From Bryobacterales bacterium (GTDB taxonomy: Bacteria > Acidobacteriota > Terriglobia > Bryobacterales > Bryobacteraceae): 14,241 nt of DNA. Under the pieces are notes generated by a model that was not told the origin of the DNA, did not search any database, and saw only the letters and a program-made list of their open reading frames with translations. Both the position numbers and the translations under genes were made by a program. The stretch is from positions 1 through 14,241 of the forward strand of contig DNFG01000253.1 of the NCBI GenBank assembly GCA_003487005.1. Direction: 5' to 3'. Position 1 is the stretch's first letter. Every line of letters starts with the position of its first letter. Below are positions 13,750 through 14,241 of the stretch, piece by piece.

Positions 13750-14241
13750 ATGCCTGAATTGCCGGAAGCGGAGTACATGGTGCGGCGACTGCGGGAAGCG
13801 GCGCCGGGGGTTCGGATCACGAAGGTGCGCGTTCTGCGGGAGACCGTGGCGGAGGGGGCGCTAGTGAAGGGGGCGCTGGGGGGCGTGACTTCCTATGCGA
13901 GACGGGCGAAAAATGTGTTGATCCACCTGGAAACGGGGTGGACGGTGCGGATTCAGTTGGGGATGACGGGCCATGTGTACCCGGTGGGGCAGGCGGGGGA
14001 GTGGCCGCGTTTCACGCGGGTGGCATTCGTGCTGGAGGGGGGCGGGGCGCTGGTCTTCGAGGATGCGCGGACCTTCGGGACGGTGTCGGCGGTGCGGACG
14101 GAGCACCTGGCGGAGGTTCTGGCGGAGTATGGCCCGGAGCCGCTGGACGCGGGATTCCGATGGCAGGATCTGAGGGCGGCGGCTTGGGGATTGCGGCAGG
14201 AGGGGAAGCCGTTTCTGATGGACCAGCGGCGGGGGGGGGGG
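13750..14241 (+). CDS. mutM: Formamidopyrimidine-DNA glycosylase family protein, 5' part
   Basis: The 164 visible residues start MPELPEAEYMVRRL. Pro2 and Glu3 are the catalytic N-terminus of Fpg/Nei glycosylases, which remove oxidised bases and cut at the resulting abasic site. Further family features are K54 in YARRAKNVLIHL (the DNA-contacting lysine near position 57 in Fpg), LGMTGH at 70-75, FEDARTFG at 103-110 (usually DPRRFG), YGPEPL at 127-132, and KPFLMDQR at 153-160. The family next expects a GxGNIYA stretch, the H2TH domain and a four-cysteine zinc finger, all beyond the window. The protein ends in Arg-Arg followed by an unbroken G run, and the glycines there are probably an end artefact. 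Fpg and Nei cannot be separated firmly without the C-terminus. It sits nine bases downstream of the hydrolase gene, with only a weak GAAGAG as Shine-Dalgarno. Confidence 0.85.
   Translation, partial: MPELPEAEYMVRRLREAAPGVRITKVRVLRETVAEGALVKGALGGVTSYARRAKNVLIHLETGWTVRIQLGMTGHVYPVGQAGEWPRFTRVAFVLEGGGALVFEDARTFGTVSAVRTEHLAEVLAEYGPEPLDAGFRWQDLRAAAWGLRQEGKPFLMDQRRGGG

Overview
The window is a high-GC, gene-dense bacterial chromosome segment with no RNA genes, CRISPR arrays or insertion sequences that I can see. The gene content suggests an acidobacterium, probably a Solibacter/Bryobacter-type member of Bryobacterales. The pointers are a very large Oar-like TonB-dependent receptor with an N-terminal carboxypeptidase-regulatory domain, a secreted tricorn-type S41 peptidase, a Tat-like phosphotriesterase-family protein, and ABC-2 export genes. 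This placement is inferred from gene families, not from a marker gene.

Layout. (1) 1-1756, plus strand: the last codons of an ABC transporter ATPase overlap the start of an ABC-2 permease. The permease is fused to a shortened amidohydrolase-like domain that has lost its metal-binding HxH. (2) 1781-5017, minus: a secreted tricorn-like S41 peptidase, convergent with the permease. (3) 5007-5726, plus: a secreted VanX/DdpX-type D-Ala-D-Ala dipeptidase. Its 5' end overlaps the 5' end of the tricorn gene head to head. (4) 8973-5731, minus: a tight three-gene operon in the order PfkB sugar kinase, GT-C type membrane glycosyltransferase (41 bp overlap), DapF-like protein (ATGA overlap). The DapF-like protein has serine in place of both catalytic cysteines. 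(5) 8974-9142: the longest gap, carrying divergent start regions. (6) 9143 to the end, plus: Oar-like TonB-dependent receptor, phosphotriesterase-family hydrolase, and the 5' part of a MutM/Fpg-type DNA glycosylase cut by the window end at a run of 11 G.

How they may work together. The two secreted peptidases look like a peptide-scavenging pair. The kinase/glycosyltransferase/DapF-like operon looks like an envelope or sugar-modification unit whose substrate cannot be read from sequence. The receptor and the hydrolase behind it may form an uptake-plus-hydrolysis unit.

The strongest points for follow-up are the DapF homologue with an altered active site, the permease-pseudoamidohydrolase fusion, the overlapping divergent starts of the two peptidase genes, and a switch in strand composition. 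The plus strand is C-rich up to about 6.5 kb and G-rich after about 7.3 kb, whichever strand is coding.
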